Below are positions 1 through 6,983 of a DNA stretch of 7,041 nt, piece after piece (position 1 is the stretch's first letter; the number at the start of each line of letters is the position of its first letter). The DNA comes from an uncultured Lachnospiraceae bacterium (GTDB lineage Bacteria > Bacillota > Clostridia > Lachnospirales > Lachnospiraceae), in NCBI GenBank assembly GCA_945834545.1, contig CAMAHO010000121.1, positions 1-7,041 on the forward strand, in the 5' to 3' direction. A program made the translations under genes and the position numbers. Below the pieces are notes generated by a model. It saw nothing but the letters and a program-made list of their open reading frames with translations, made no database searches and was not told where the DNA came from.

Positions 1-1310
1 CCGTTCTCCTGGCGGGCAATGGTAAGGGTAACTGTCTCACCTGCACTATAATAACGGATATTGGACAGTACATCCTCTTTGGTGGTTATTTTCTCGCCTT
101 CAAACTTTACGATAATATCCTTCTGACGGATTCCTGCCTTGTCGGCTGCTTCTCCCTCCACTGTCTCGTCGATAAATGCGCCGGCCGGCATACCGTAGTA
201 GGTGATTGCAAGCTCATCCACTGTTCGCAAGGCAACACCCAGATAGCCTGCGTTATCCTCATCTACCACATCCACCTTGGTCTTATGCTCCATCAGGTCA
301 GAGATGATAGGACTTGCCGAGCTGATGGGAATTGCATAGCCCATTCCTTCAATAGCAGAACCGCCAATCTTGGAAGAGACAATACCGATAACCTCACCGT
401 TTATATTTAATAAGGCACCGCCGGAGTTTCCGGGGTTTACTGCAGCATTGGTCTGGATAAAGGTTCCGGTGCTGCCATCCTCCATGGTGATTTCTCGATT
501 CAGACCACTGATGATGCCGTTGGTAACAGACTGGCCATAACCAAGTGCATTTCCTATGACAATAACCGGTTTGCCAAGCTTCAGGTCATCGCTGTCTCCC
601 AGGGTGGCGATGCTGATTGCTGAGATCGTATCTGCATCAAGAGAGTCCTTTTCCACAGAGAGAACTGCTAAGTCCATATCGGAATCCATTCCTTTTACAT
701 ACGCTCTGGCAGTGGTACCATTGATAAAGGTAACCTCAAGGGTATCTGCCCCGGAAGCCACATGATGGTTTGTTACCACCAACAGCTCTCCATCCTTCTC
801 ACCAATGATAATCCCGGAACCGCTGGAGGACGTTTCTCTGGAATAATTCTGACCCCAGAAGTTTGTAATCTCTGTTCCGGTGTTAATGATAGACACCATC
901 GCCGGCATGACTTCGTCGACTACTGCGGATACATCCAGCCCATCCATATTGATGGTCTGTGTCTGAGTATTCTTGACCTCCTTCTCCTGCAGGTCCTCAA
1001 TGGTTGGTGCAACCTCAGCCACATACTGGTTGTTGTTGTCGAAGGACATCACGCCTTGGGCTTCCTGAAGGATGCCGGTAACCTTTACGATTCCCCACAA
1101 GCTCAAGCCTGCAAATAAGCCAAAGCACAATCCGGTGCCTGCTCCAATTGCTAATTTCCGAAATGCTCCCTTTCGCTTTTTGGGAGGCTCCGGCGGTATC
1201 GTCTGCTGTGTTTCTCCCCCATAGGTGTAAGCAGAGCCTGTATATGCGTTCTGTTCACCAGGGGTTTCTTTCCAATTTAATTCTCCTGTGACAGGGTTTT
1301 GTTCATACAT
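1..1310 (-). CDS. htrA: HtrA/DegP-like membrane-anchored serine protease (S1C family, PDZ), C-terminus cut by window edge
   Basis: This is an envelope quality-control protease that degrades misfolded exported proteins outside the membrane. Translating the minus strand from the ATG at 1310 gives 436 codons open to the left edge. Residues 1-52 are a hydrophilic cytoplasmic tail rich in Tyr, Gln and Pro ending in a basic KKRKG stretch; about 53-75 is one membrane segment; a linker with acidic and Gln/Thr-rich stretches follows. The trypsin-like domain shows the whole catalytic triad: His183 in TNHHV, Asp213 in DMDLAVL and Ser296 in NPGNSGGA. A single PDZ domain starts near 354 (GYLGVALR) and is nearly complete, so perhaps 10-40 residues are missing. 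The start is fixed by AAAGAGG at 1320-1326, 9 nt upstream; nearby ATGs at 1317 and 1306 run into stops. A 223-nt gap separates it from glmS, so it is probably transcribed separately. Family is certain; which HtrA paralogue is not. Confidence 0.95.
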   Translation of the reverse strand, partial: MYEQNPVTGELNWKETPGEQNAYTGSAYTYGGETQQTIPPEPPKKRKGAFRKLAIGAGTGLCFGLFAGLSLWGIVKVTGILQEAQGVMSFDNNNQYVAEVAPTIEDLQEKEVKNTQTQTINMDGLDVSAVVDEVMPAMVSIINTGTEITNFWGQNYSRETSSSGSGIIIGEKDGELLVVTNHHVASGADTLEVTFINGTTARAYVKGMDSDMDLAVLSVEKDSLDADTISAISIATLGDSDDLKLGKPVIVIGNALGYGQSVTNGIISGLNREITMEDGSTGTFIQTNAAVNPGNSGGALLNINGEVIGIVSSKIGGSAIEGMGYAIPISSASPIISDLMEHKTKVDVVDEDNAGYLGVALRTVDELAITYYGMPAGAFIDETVEGEAADKAGIRQKDIIVKFEGEKITTKEDVLSNIRYYSAGETVTLTIARQEN

Positions 1311-1358
1311 ACTTCATTACCTCTTTTCTAATGAAATTAGGAATCTCTTCCCTTGTAT

Positions 1359-1370
1359 GAGTACACTATA
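1359..1370 (-). promoter_or_regulatory. Candidate -10 region for htrA
   Basis: On the minus strand TATAGT (1365-1370) lies about 55 nt upstream of the htrA start and downstream of the large palindrome, where an htrA promoter would be expected. No convincing -35 box sits 16-18 nt further upstream, so this is only a half match to a vegetative promoter and could belong to an activated or alternative-sigma promoter. The adjoining 10-mer GAGTACACTA (plus strand 1359-1368) recurs in the upstream region of the glycan operon. Confidence 0.25.
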
Positions 1371-1409
1371 CTTCGTAATTGTGAAAAGATTGTGTCCTTT
1401 TCTTGTTTA

Positions 1410-1518
1410 TTTTGTGTAACTATTCAGAGCCATATAAATTTAGGAACCCAGACCGAGTAAGCTTGCTTACAGAGGGCTGGGTTCCTAAATTTATATGGCT
1501 CTGAATAGTTACACAAAA
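1410..1518. repeat. 109-nt palindrome with perfect 42-bp inverted-repeat arms
   Basis: The left arm 1410-1451 is the exact reverse complement of the right arm 1477-1518, 42 of 42 positions. The 25-nt centre (1452-1476) can itself pair: CC/GG at 1453-1454 with 1474-1475, then GTAAGC (1457-1462) with GCTTAC (1465-1470). Nearly the whole element therefore folds into one rod-like hairpin from either strand. It begins 15 nt after the glmS stop codon and ends 99 nt before htrA. Neither side is followed by a T-run in the direction of transcription, so it is not a textbook Rho-independent terminator. It could still end transcription, protect the glmS mRNA 3' end, or be a miniature mobile palindrome (MITE-like). 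No clear target-site duplication is visible: TTTA flanks the left side and GATA the right. Confidence 0.95.
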
Positions 1519-1533
1519 GATATACGCTAGAAT

Positions 1534-3360
1534 TTATTCCACTGTAACTGACTTTGCCAGGTTTCTCGGCTTATCCACGTCGCAGCCTCTGCCCACTGCT
1601 ATATAGTAAGCGAACAACTGTAGCGGGATAATAGCTAAGGAATTTGCAATACAAGGCTCTACCTTGGGAATGTAGAGAACATAATCTGCTGCCTTTTCCA
1701 TGGCGCTGTTCTCCTCCGTGGTAACTGCCATAACGAAGGCACCTCTTGCTTTTACCTCAACCACATTGCTGATGGTCTTCTGGAAAAGCTCAGGCTGTGT
1801 AGCAAGTGCCACGACTAAGGTTCCATCTTCGATGAGGGAAATGGTGCCGTGCTTTAACTCACCGGCAGCATAGGCCTCAGAGTGAATATAGGAAATTTCC
1901 TTGAGCTTTAAGGAGCCCTCCAGGGAAATCGCATAGTCCACGCCTCTTCCGATAAAGAAGATGTCCTTCGCTCCCACAAATCGATTTGCAAAATGCTGAA
2001 TGGTTTCCTTCTGGGTCAACAGATATTCTACCTGTCCCGGAAGCTCCTTGATCTCTCCCAGCATTCTCTCAAAGGTGGCAGTATCTATTTTGCCGCGAAC
2101 CTTGGCAAACTTTAACGCCAGGAGGTACAGGGCTACTAACTGTGCGGAATAGGCCTTGGTGGTAGCAACCGCTATTTCCGGTCCGGCCCAGGTATACATC
2201 ACACTGTCTGCCTCTCTGGCAATCGAACTACCTACTACATTCACAATACCCAGTACCTTGATTCCCTTTGCTTTGGACTCTCGAAGGGCTGCCAGGGTGT
2301 CTGCGGTTTCGCCGGACTGGCTGATGACGATGACCATGCTGTCCTCTTCCAGAATGGGATTCCGATACCGAAACTCACTGGCCACATCTACCTCTACGGG
2401 AATTCTGGCAAGGTTTTCAAAGACATACTTTGCGGTGACACCGGTGTGATAAGCGGAGCCACAGGCTACAATGTGCAGCTTTCGAATAGCCTTCATCTCC
2501 TCGTCACTCATATTTAATTCTTCTATGACGATATCCCCATTCTTGATACGAGGAGAAATGGTATCTGTGATGGTCTTTGGCTGCTCGTGCATCTCCTTTA
2601 ACATGAAATGCTCATAGCCACCTTTTTCTGCTGCGTCTGCGTCCCAGTCAATCTGTACCATAGGCTTGCTAATCTCTTCCTCGTCTACGGTATAGAAGGA
2701 AAGGGAATCCTTCTTTAAGCAAGCCACCTCCTGGTTATCCAGATAGTAAACATTTCTGGTGTATTTCAGGATTGCAGGCACATCGGATGCAATAAAGCAG
2801 CCCTCATCATTCTTACCTACAATCAGGGGGCTGTCTTTTCTTGCCGCGTAGAGGCAGTCCGGATGGTCAGAAAAGAGAATTCCCAATGCGTAGGACCCCT
2901 CCACACGATGAAGGACCTTGGTCACTGCTTCCAGAGGGTTTCCCTTATAGTAGTAATCCAAAAGGTGTGCCAGCACCTCTGTGTCTGTCTCAGAAACAAA
3001 CTCATAGCCCTTATCCTGAAGCTTCTTTTTCAGAGGAATGTAATTCTCAATGATGCCGTTATGTACCACAGCGATGGTCTCACTAGTATTGAGATGAGGA
3101 TGCGAATTGACATCACTGGGAGCACCGTGGGTTGCCCATCTGGTGTGCCCGATACCGGACATTCCCGGCATGGTTTCTCCGCCCTTTGTCAGATTCTCCA
3201 GAATTTTGAGCCTGCCAACTGCCTTTTTGGTATGAATCTTCTCACCGTCATAAATTGCCATTCCCGCTGAATCATACCCTCTGTATTCCAGCTTGGAAAG
3301 GCCATCTAAAATGATGGGAGCGGCCTGTTTTTCACCAATATATCCAACAATTCCACACAT
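1534..3360 (-). CDS. glmS: Glutamine--fructose-6-phosphate aminotransferase (isomerizing), glucosamine-6-phosphate synthase
   Basis: This cytosolic enzyme turns fructose-6-phosphate and glutamine into glucosamine-6-phosphate and glutamate, the committed step to UDP-GlcNAc for peptidoglycan and surface glycans. The protein is 608 residues, full length for the family. The N-terminal glutaminase domain starts MCGIVGYIG, with Cys2 as the nucleophile exposed after Met removal, followed by RGYDSAG (27-33), GHTRWATHG (71-79) and HNG (100-102). Two SIS sugar-isomerase domains follow, at about 290-425 (SQSGET at 347-352) and 455-590, with catalytic Glu488 in KLKE and His504 in ELKH. The canonical tail DKPRNLAKSVTVE carries Lys603. 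The SD GAAAGG (3371-3376) reaches into the stop codon of the upstream glycosyltransferase, only 15 nt away, which marks it as the operon's fourth gene. That gap leaves no room for a glmS ribozyme. The long palindrome lies just downstream. Confidence 0.98.
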   Translation of the reverse strand: MCGIVGYIGEKQAAPIILDGLSKLEYRGYDSAGMAIYDGEKIHTKKAVGRLKILENLTKGGETMPGMSGIGHTRWATHGAPSDVNSHPHLNTSETIAVVHNGIIENYIPLKKKLQDKGYEFVSETDTEVLAHLLDYYYKGNPLEAVTKVLHRVEGSYALGILFSDHPDCLYAARKDSPLIVGKNDEGCFIASDVPAILKYTRNVYYLDNQEVACLKKDSLSFYTVDEEEISKPMVQIDWDADAAEKGGYEHFMLKEMHEQPKTITDTISPRIKNGDIVIEELNMSDEEMKAIRKLHIVACGSAYHTGVTAKYVFENLARIPVEVDVASEFRYRNPILEEDSMVIVISQSGETADTLAALRESKAKGIKVLGIVNVVGSSIAREADSVMYTWAGPEIAVATTKAYSAQLVALYLLALKFAKVRGKIDTATFERMLGEIKELPGQVEYLLTQKETIQHFANRFVGAKDIFFIGRGVDYAISLEGSLKLKEISYIHSEAYAAGELKHGTISLIEDGTLVVALATQPELFQKTISNVVEVKARGAFVMAVTTEENSAMEKAADYVLYIPKVEPCIANSLAIIPLQLFAYYIAVGRGCDVDKPRNLAKSVTVE

Positions 3361-3375
3361 AGTTCTGTTTCCTTT

Positions 3376-4299
3376 CTATTCTGTCCAATATCTTGTATTG
3401 CTGGTGCATTTTCGTATGAATTTTCGGGGAAGCTTTTGATAATGTTTCCCCAAGAGATAGCCTGCATATTTACTGATGCACTGCATATAAAAATCCGGCA
3501 GCTTCTTTGCCTTGCCCTGTGCCCTCAATTCCCTGGTAGCATAGGAGACCAGCTTTTTTCCTTCCGATTCCGACTTTACCGAGGCGAACACCTCCGGATA
3601 CTGTGCCTGAGACACACCTAAGTCAAAATTCCGGCGAAACTGCTGCACGTAAGAATACTGGTGGGAATGATACACACAGGCATCTGCCGCATAGGCAATG
3701 GAATAGCCTGCCTTGATAGCCTTAGAGGCATAAATCATATCTTCATTAAATATGGTCTTTCGCACAAACCCACCTAAGCTATGATACACAGCTTTGTCGT
3801 AAAGTGCACAAACATTGGAGCAAAAGAAGGTTTTAATTCCCAGCTGCTCCAGATCCTTTTCACTTTTGATCCGCGACTCCTCAGGATAATTAAAGCGTCT
3901 GGACACCTGCTCCAAAATCCCGCTGTCTTCCGTGGCCAGCTGTCTGGCATAGGCCACGGCTACCTTGCCTTCCATATACGAAAGCAGATTCTCTATCAGA
4001 TGAGCATCCTTAGGAATGGCATCCTGGGTCATACAAAGGAAATAATCCGCCTGGCTTTGTTCGGTTGCCCAATGCCTGGTAGCACCGTGATCAAACTCCT
4101 CCTCCGCAATGTGAAACAGCTTTACATTGGAGGGTAAACAATCTGCCCCATAGGTTTGCAGGAAGGCATCAAAATATGCTTTCTTCGTATTTACCAGGAT
4201 GATGTTTCCGGCCTTCACACTTTGCGTATCCAAAGCTTTCAGGAGAACCGCCAGCTCCTGGCCGGGCTTATACACCGGAATGATCACATCTACCGTCAT
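3376..4299 (-). CDS. Glycosyltransferase family 2 (GT-A fold), rhamnosyltransferase-like
   Basis: This is probably a cytoplasmic or membrane-associated enzyme that adds a sugar from a nucleotide donor to a lipid-linked glycan. The 307-residue protein opens with the typical GT2 strand VDVIIPVYKPGQEL (3-15). FDHGATRH (69-76) and the nucleotide/metal-binding segment MTQDA (90-94) follow; this HGATRxxA...TQDA pattern is what I associate with rhamnosyltransferase-type GT2 proteins. NED at 185-187 is the likely catalytic-base region (Asp187). The C-terminal third is basic (lysine/arginine-rich) without clear membrane segments, suggesting peripheral membrane contact. The start has SD AGGAGAG (4305-4311) 5 nt upstream. 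It lies between the LCP gene and glmS with 18- and 15-nt gaps. Donor and acceptor cannot be read from sequence: rhamnose is a family-level guess, and no dTDP-rhamnose synthesis genes are in the window. Confidence 0.88.
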   Translation of the reverse strand: MTVDVIIPVYKPGQELAVLLKALDTQSVKAGNIILVNTKKAYFDAFLQTYGADCLPSNVKLFHIAEEEFDHGATRHWATEQSQADYFLCMTQDAIPKDAHLIENLLSYMEGKVAVAYARQLATEDSGILEQVSRRFNYPEESRIKSEKDLEQLGIKTFFCSNVCALYDKAVYHSLGGFVRKTIFNEDMIYASKAIKAGYSIAYAADACVYHSHQYSYVQQFRRNFDLGVSQAQYPEVFASVKSESEGKKLVSYATRELRAQGKAKKLPDFYMQCISKYAGYLLGKHYQKLPRKFIRKCTSNTRYWTE

Positions 4300-4317
4300 A
4301 GGTTCTCTCCTATAAGC
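4300..4317 (-). promoter_or_regulatory. Intergenic ribosome binding site, LCP gene to GT2 gene
   Basis: The 18-nt junction is built as TAA, 6 nt, AGGAGAG (4305-4311), 5 nt, ATG. The same arrangement and the same SD core occur at the preceding junction (5440-5457). The close stop-to-start distance with a strong SD fits co-transcription and probably coupled or re-initiating translation. Confidence 0.75.
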
Positions 4318-5439
4318 TTATTGTGCTCCCTGTGCTCCAAGATACGGAGCTGTCTCACTCTTAATCTTCTCGCTGTATTCCTTGACCGTGTCGGATACCT
4401 GATAATCCTGGTCGTCAAAGAGGAATTGATGCAGCCATACTACATTGCTCTCCAAGTCCACGGGAATGACACTGCTGCCCTTTGCTCCGATGATACCCGT
4501 GGTTCGCATGCTCTCCTGAGGGAATCCGTCCTCAGCAACGATGTGATATTTATTGATGTTCTTAATCAGCTCAATAATTTCATCTGAGCCAATGCTGGTA
4601 TAAATATTGCCGGCTGCCTTGTTAAATACCTCAATCAAGGTATCTATGCTGCATTTCTTTGCCTGCTCCTCAATCGCCATGATGACCTCTCGCTGACGGG
4701 CAGCTCTCTTGAAATCATCTCCTCTGGTGTAACGGATACGGCAATAGGCTGCTGCCTGGACACCATCCAACAGCTGATAACCGGAGTTTTTTACAGGGGT
4801 ATAGTCACATTTTAATACATCGGAAATGCCTACCTGGTAGTTATTCAGATGTATGATTTCCTCGTCGTCCACATCAATGTAGACACCGCCCACACCGTTA
4901 ATGACGTCAACCAGACCCTTGTAGTTGACGGTTACGAAATTCTCAATATCCATATCCAGGTTCAGATTCATCATTCGGATTGCCTGCTCTGCTCCGCCAT
5001 AGGAGTATGCAGCATTACACTTTCTGTATTCCTTGCCGATGTTTAAAAAGGTATCACGGTACAGGCTGACCAGCTTGATTTCGCCGGTATCCAGATTGAT
5101 GTTTGCAATCATGGTACTATCGCTTCGGCTTCCCTTGTACAGCTGGCTTTCCTTCTGTGCATCTACACCAAACAGGGCTACATTCATATACCCCTTCATG
5201 GTTTCGTTGTTTTCTGTGATATCCTTATTGATACCTAAATCCGTGTTTTCGTCAAACTCAATGAAGGTAGGGCCGGAGGCTGTGCCTGAGCCTGCTTCCC
5301 CGGAGGGGGTTTTCTCGGTAAGCTTATAAATATAATAGCCTCCGATTAACATCACAATGATGACTACAACTTCCAAAGCGAAAACAATCAGTTTTCCCTT
5401 TGCCTTGCTTTTCTGATTTCGTGTCTCGTTCTTTGCCAT
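4318..5439 (-). CDS. LytR-CpsA-Psr (LCP) family cell-wall glycopolymer transferase
   Basis: LCP proteins act on the outer face of the membrane, moving a glycan phosphate from its undecaprenyl carrier onto peptidoglycan (wall teichoic acid, capsule or other secondary polymers). The 373-residue protein has a basic cytoplasmic N-terminus (1-16), one membrane anchor at about 17-38 and a Gly/Ser/Thr/Pro-rich linker to about 57. The LCP domain spans about 86-258. Its conserved charged residues are visible: SRSDSTM (104-110; Arg105, Asp107), SLYRDT (125-130; Arg128, Asp129) and the hallmark CRIRYTRGDDFKRAARQR (233-250). These Arg and Asp residues bind the pyrophosphate and metal in characterised members. 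Residues 259-373 form a C-terminal extension of the usual type. SD AGGAGAG lies 5 nt before the ATG. Placement between the initiating sugar transferase and a glycosyltransferase suggests it anchors the polymer made by this locus. Confidence 0.95.
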   Translation of the reverse strand: MAKNETRNQKSKAKGKLIVFALEVVVIIVMLIGGYYIYKLTEKTPSGEAGSGTASGPTFIEFDENTDLGINKDITENNETMKGYMNVALFGVDAQKESQLYKGSRSDSTMIANINLDTGEIKLVSLYRDTFLNIGKEYRKCNAAYSYGGAEQAIRMMNLNLDMDIENFVTVNYKGLVDVINGVGGVYIDVDDEEIIHLNNYQVGISDVLKCDYTPVKNSGYQLLDGVQAAAYCRIRYTRGDDFKRAARQREVIMAIEEQAKKCSIDTLIEVFNKAAGNIYTSIGSDEIIELIKNINKYHIVAEDGFPQESMRTTGIIGAKGSSVIPVDLESNVVWLHQFLFDDQDYQVSDTVKEYSEKIKSETAPYLGAQGAQ

Positions 5440-5457
5440 TTTGTCTCTCCTTAGAAA
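5440..5457 (-). promoter_or_regulatory. Intergenic ribosome binding site, sugar transferase gene to LCP gene
   Basis: The junction reads TAA, 6 nt, AGGAGAG (5445-5451), 5 nt, ATG, 18 nt in all between stop and start. It matches the layout of the next junction position for position in its fixed parts, which supports the operon call and fixes the LCP start codon. Confidence 0.75.
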
Positions 5458-6864
5458 TTAGTACGCATTTTTATTGATAAACCCTGTAAAAAAGGTTCGT
5501 ATGATAATGCTGATATCAAACCCCAGGGTCCAATTTTCAATATAATAGATATCGTATTCTATTCGTTTCTTGATGGAAGTGTTGCCTCGCAGGCCATTGA
5601 CCTGAGCCCAACCGGTTAGTCCAGGCCTTACCTGATGCTTTACCATATATCTTGGGATTTTCTCCTTAAATTCTTCCACGAACTGTGGTCGTTCCGGCCT
5701 GGGCCCCACAAGGCTCATATCCCCTTTTAAGATGTTAAACAGCTGAGGCAGCTCATCGATGCTGGTTTTGCGAATGAAGCGGCCGATAGTCGTCACTCTG
5801 GGATCATCCTTCACTGTCCAACCCTGTTTCTCCTCTGTATCTGTCTGCAGCCTCATACTTCGAAATTTGTACATATAGAAATTCTTGTTATGAAGTCCCA
5901 CTCTTTCCTGCTTAAAAATAATCGGGCCGTCGCTGGTCAGCTTCACCAACACCGCCACCAGCAGCATAATCGGTGAGGTAATCAGAATGCCAAATAGGGC
6001 TCCTGCAATATCCATCAACCTCTTAACAAACCAGTTACCGCTGTTGGTCAGAGGCACATACCGGATATTGATTACCGGCAACCCTTGCAAATCCTCCGTA
6101 TAGGGTCTTGTAGGTATGACGCTGTTGTAATCCGGGATGAACTTGGTATGCACACCACTTTTCTCACAAATCCCCACAATGGATTCCAGATAATCATAGT
6201 CCTTTAGGGACAAAGCAATGGCGATTTCATCCAAATCATTCTCTTCTATGATGTGCTGCAAATCCTTAATGGTACCAATAATCTTTGCGCCCTTATATTC
6301 CGTTCCAATCGGAATATGGTCATCTACAATTCCGTAAACATTGTATCCCCATTCCAAATTGTCTTTGATTCGGTCAATAAACTCCTCTGTGGCCCTGGAA
6401 TAGCCCACCAGCAAAATATGTCGCAGATTATAGCCTCTTCTGCGAATCGCCCTTAAAAAGCTTCGAAGCAGAATACGAACAGCACTCATCATACCTATGC
6501 TGAAAAAGCAAAATAGAAAGAGCACGGTTCTGGAAAAATAAAACTGACGGAACACCAAAAAGATTGCGATAATCAAAACGCCAAAGCCAATCAAATTGGC
6601 TTTGATAACCGTTCCCACTTCCAGCCCCTGTCTTGCAGACCGCCTGGTGGAATAGAGTCCGCATAGATAGAAAATCAAAATGTACCCCGGAATCAGCACC
6701 CAAAAATAATGGAAATACACCTCTAACGGAAGTGTTCCTACATCAGGGGCAGGGGTAAAGATGGAAAACTTGACCCAATAAGCCAAAACTAATGCAGGCC
6801 CCATGATAAAAGCATCAATAAAGACCATTATTCGATTAAATACTCTTTGGTTGTCCTTGATCAT
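5458..6864 (-). CDS. Polyprenyl-phosphate sugar-1-phosphate transferase (WbaP/WcaJ-like initiating enzyme)
   Basis: This integral membrane enzyme transfers a hexose-1-phosphate from a UDP-sugar to undecaprenyl phosphate, the first step of exopolysaccharide or capsule assembly. The 468-residue length matches the long, multi-domain form. Four N-terminal membrane segments lie at about 10-31, 49-70, 86-105 and 111-130. A Rossmann-like CoA-binding-type domain follows at about 147-265 (HILLVGYSRATEEF, where GYS replaces the more usual glycine-rich loop). The C-terminal bacterial sugar transferase domain starts at KRLMDIAGAL (281) with a hydrophobic re-entrant helix to about 308. Visible motifs are KQERVG (318-323), YKFRSM (332-337), the catalytic Asp370-Glu371 pair in SIDELPQ, LVGPRPERP (385-393) and RPGLTGWAQVNG (413-424). 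SD AGGA (6871-6874) sits 6 nt before the ATG. It is first in the operon. Glucose or galactose phosphate is the likely donor moiety, but specificity is not readable. Confidence 0.95.
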   Translation of the reverse strand: MIKDNQRVFNRIMVFIDAFIMGPALVLAYWVKFSIFTPAPDVGTLPLEVYFHYFWVLIPGYILIFYLCGLYSTRRSARQGLEVGTVIKANLIGFGVLIIAIFLVFRQFYFSRTVLFLFCFFSIGMMSAVRILLRSFLRAIRRRGYNLRHILLVGYSRATEEFIDRIKDNLEWGYNVYGIVDDHIPIGTEYKGAKIIGTIKDLQHIIEENDLDEIAIALSLKDYDYLESIVGICEKSGVHTKFIPDYNSVIPTRPYTEDLQGLPVINIRYVPLTNSGNWFVKRLMDIAGALFGILITSPIMLLVAVLVKLTSDGPIIFKQERVGLHNKNFYMYKFRSMRLQTDTEEKQGWTVKDDPRVTTIGRFIRKTSIDELPQLFNILKGDMSLVGPRPERPQFVEEFKEKIPRYMVKHQVRPGLTGWAQVNGLRGNTSIKKRIEYDIYYIENWTLGFDISIIIRTFFTGFINKNAY

Positions 6865-6920
6865 GATTTTTCCTATCGTTTCGCTCTATACGGTGATATC
6901 TACGGACTGCTCCGCAACAT

Positions 6921-6949
6921 TCTATACTAGTGTACTCCGAACTTCTTAA
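6921..6949 (-). promoter_or_regulatory. Candidate sigma-A-type promoter of the glycan operon
   Basis: On the minus strand TTAAGA (6944-6949, 4 of 6 to the -35 consensus) and TATAGA (6921-6926, 4 of 6 to the -10) are separated by 17 nt. Transcription would start near 6914, giving a leader of about 50 nt before the sugar transferase ATG at 6864. That leader can form a small hairpin, CGGA-GCAG-TCCG (6903-6914). The region upstream is AT-rich and carries repeated TTAAG elements, the nearest overlapping the -35 box. This is a pattern-based call only. Confidence 0.45.
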
Positions 6950-6983
6950 TTTTTTCTTAAGATAATTCTTAAGATTTCTTTAG
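6945..6983 (-). promoter_or_regulatory. Array of TTAAG-type direct repeats, possible regulator-binding site
   Basis: CTTAAT (6945-6950), CTTAAG (6956-6961), CTTAAG (6968-6973) and a degenerate CTTTAG (6978-6983) recur at steps of 11, 12 and 10 nt on the plus strand. Read on the transcribed (minus) strand they are TTAAGAA-like repeats on about one helical turn. The nearest copy overlaps the candidate -35 box. Such spacing is typical of OmpR-family response-regulator sites, but AT-rich promoter DNA or an UP-like element would look similar. Confidence 0.35.

Larger units (their letters stand above)
1534..6864 (-). other. Four-gene surface-glycan operon (sugar transferase, LCP protein, GT2, glmS)
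   Basis: The four genes share a strand and have gaps of only 18, 18 and 15 nt, each holding a Shine-Dalgarno site adjacent to or overlapping the previous stop. No terminator or promoter fits between them. The order gives chain initiation, wall attachment, chain extension and precursor supply. The operon may begin at the candidate promoter near 6921-6949; whether it continues from genes beyond the right edge cannot be seen. Confidence 0.85.

Noticed and set aside
762..1118. 118-codon plus-strand open frame
   Set aside because: It lies wholly antisense to htrA, whose catalytic motifs prove the minus-strand reading; its product is low-complexity and Cys/His-rich with no recognisable domain.
1452..1476. 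Core of the palindrome as a standard Rho-independent terminator of glmS
   Set aside because: The GC-rich inner stem is not followed by a T-run; pairing continues outward through AT-rich sequence for tens of base pairs, so the standard terminator description does not fit.
3781..4587. Plus-strand open frames of 118 and 143 codons opposite the GT2 and LCP genes
   Set aside because: Both are antisense to genes with clear family motifs and their translations look like random frame readings.
6428..6703. 91-codon minus-strand open frame
   Set aside because: It overlaps the sugar transferase membrane region in another frame and has no plausible domain; a shadow of the real gene.
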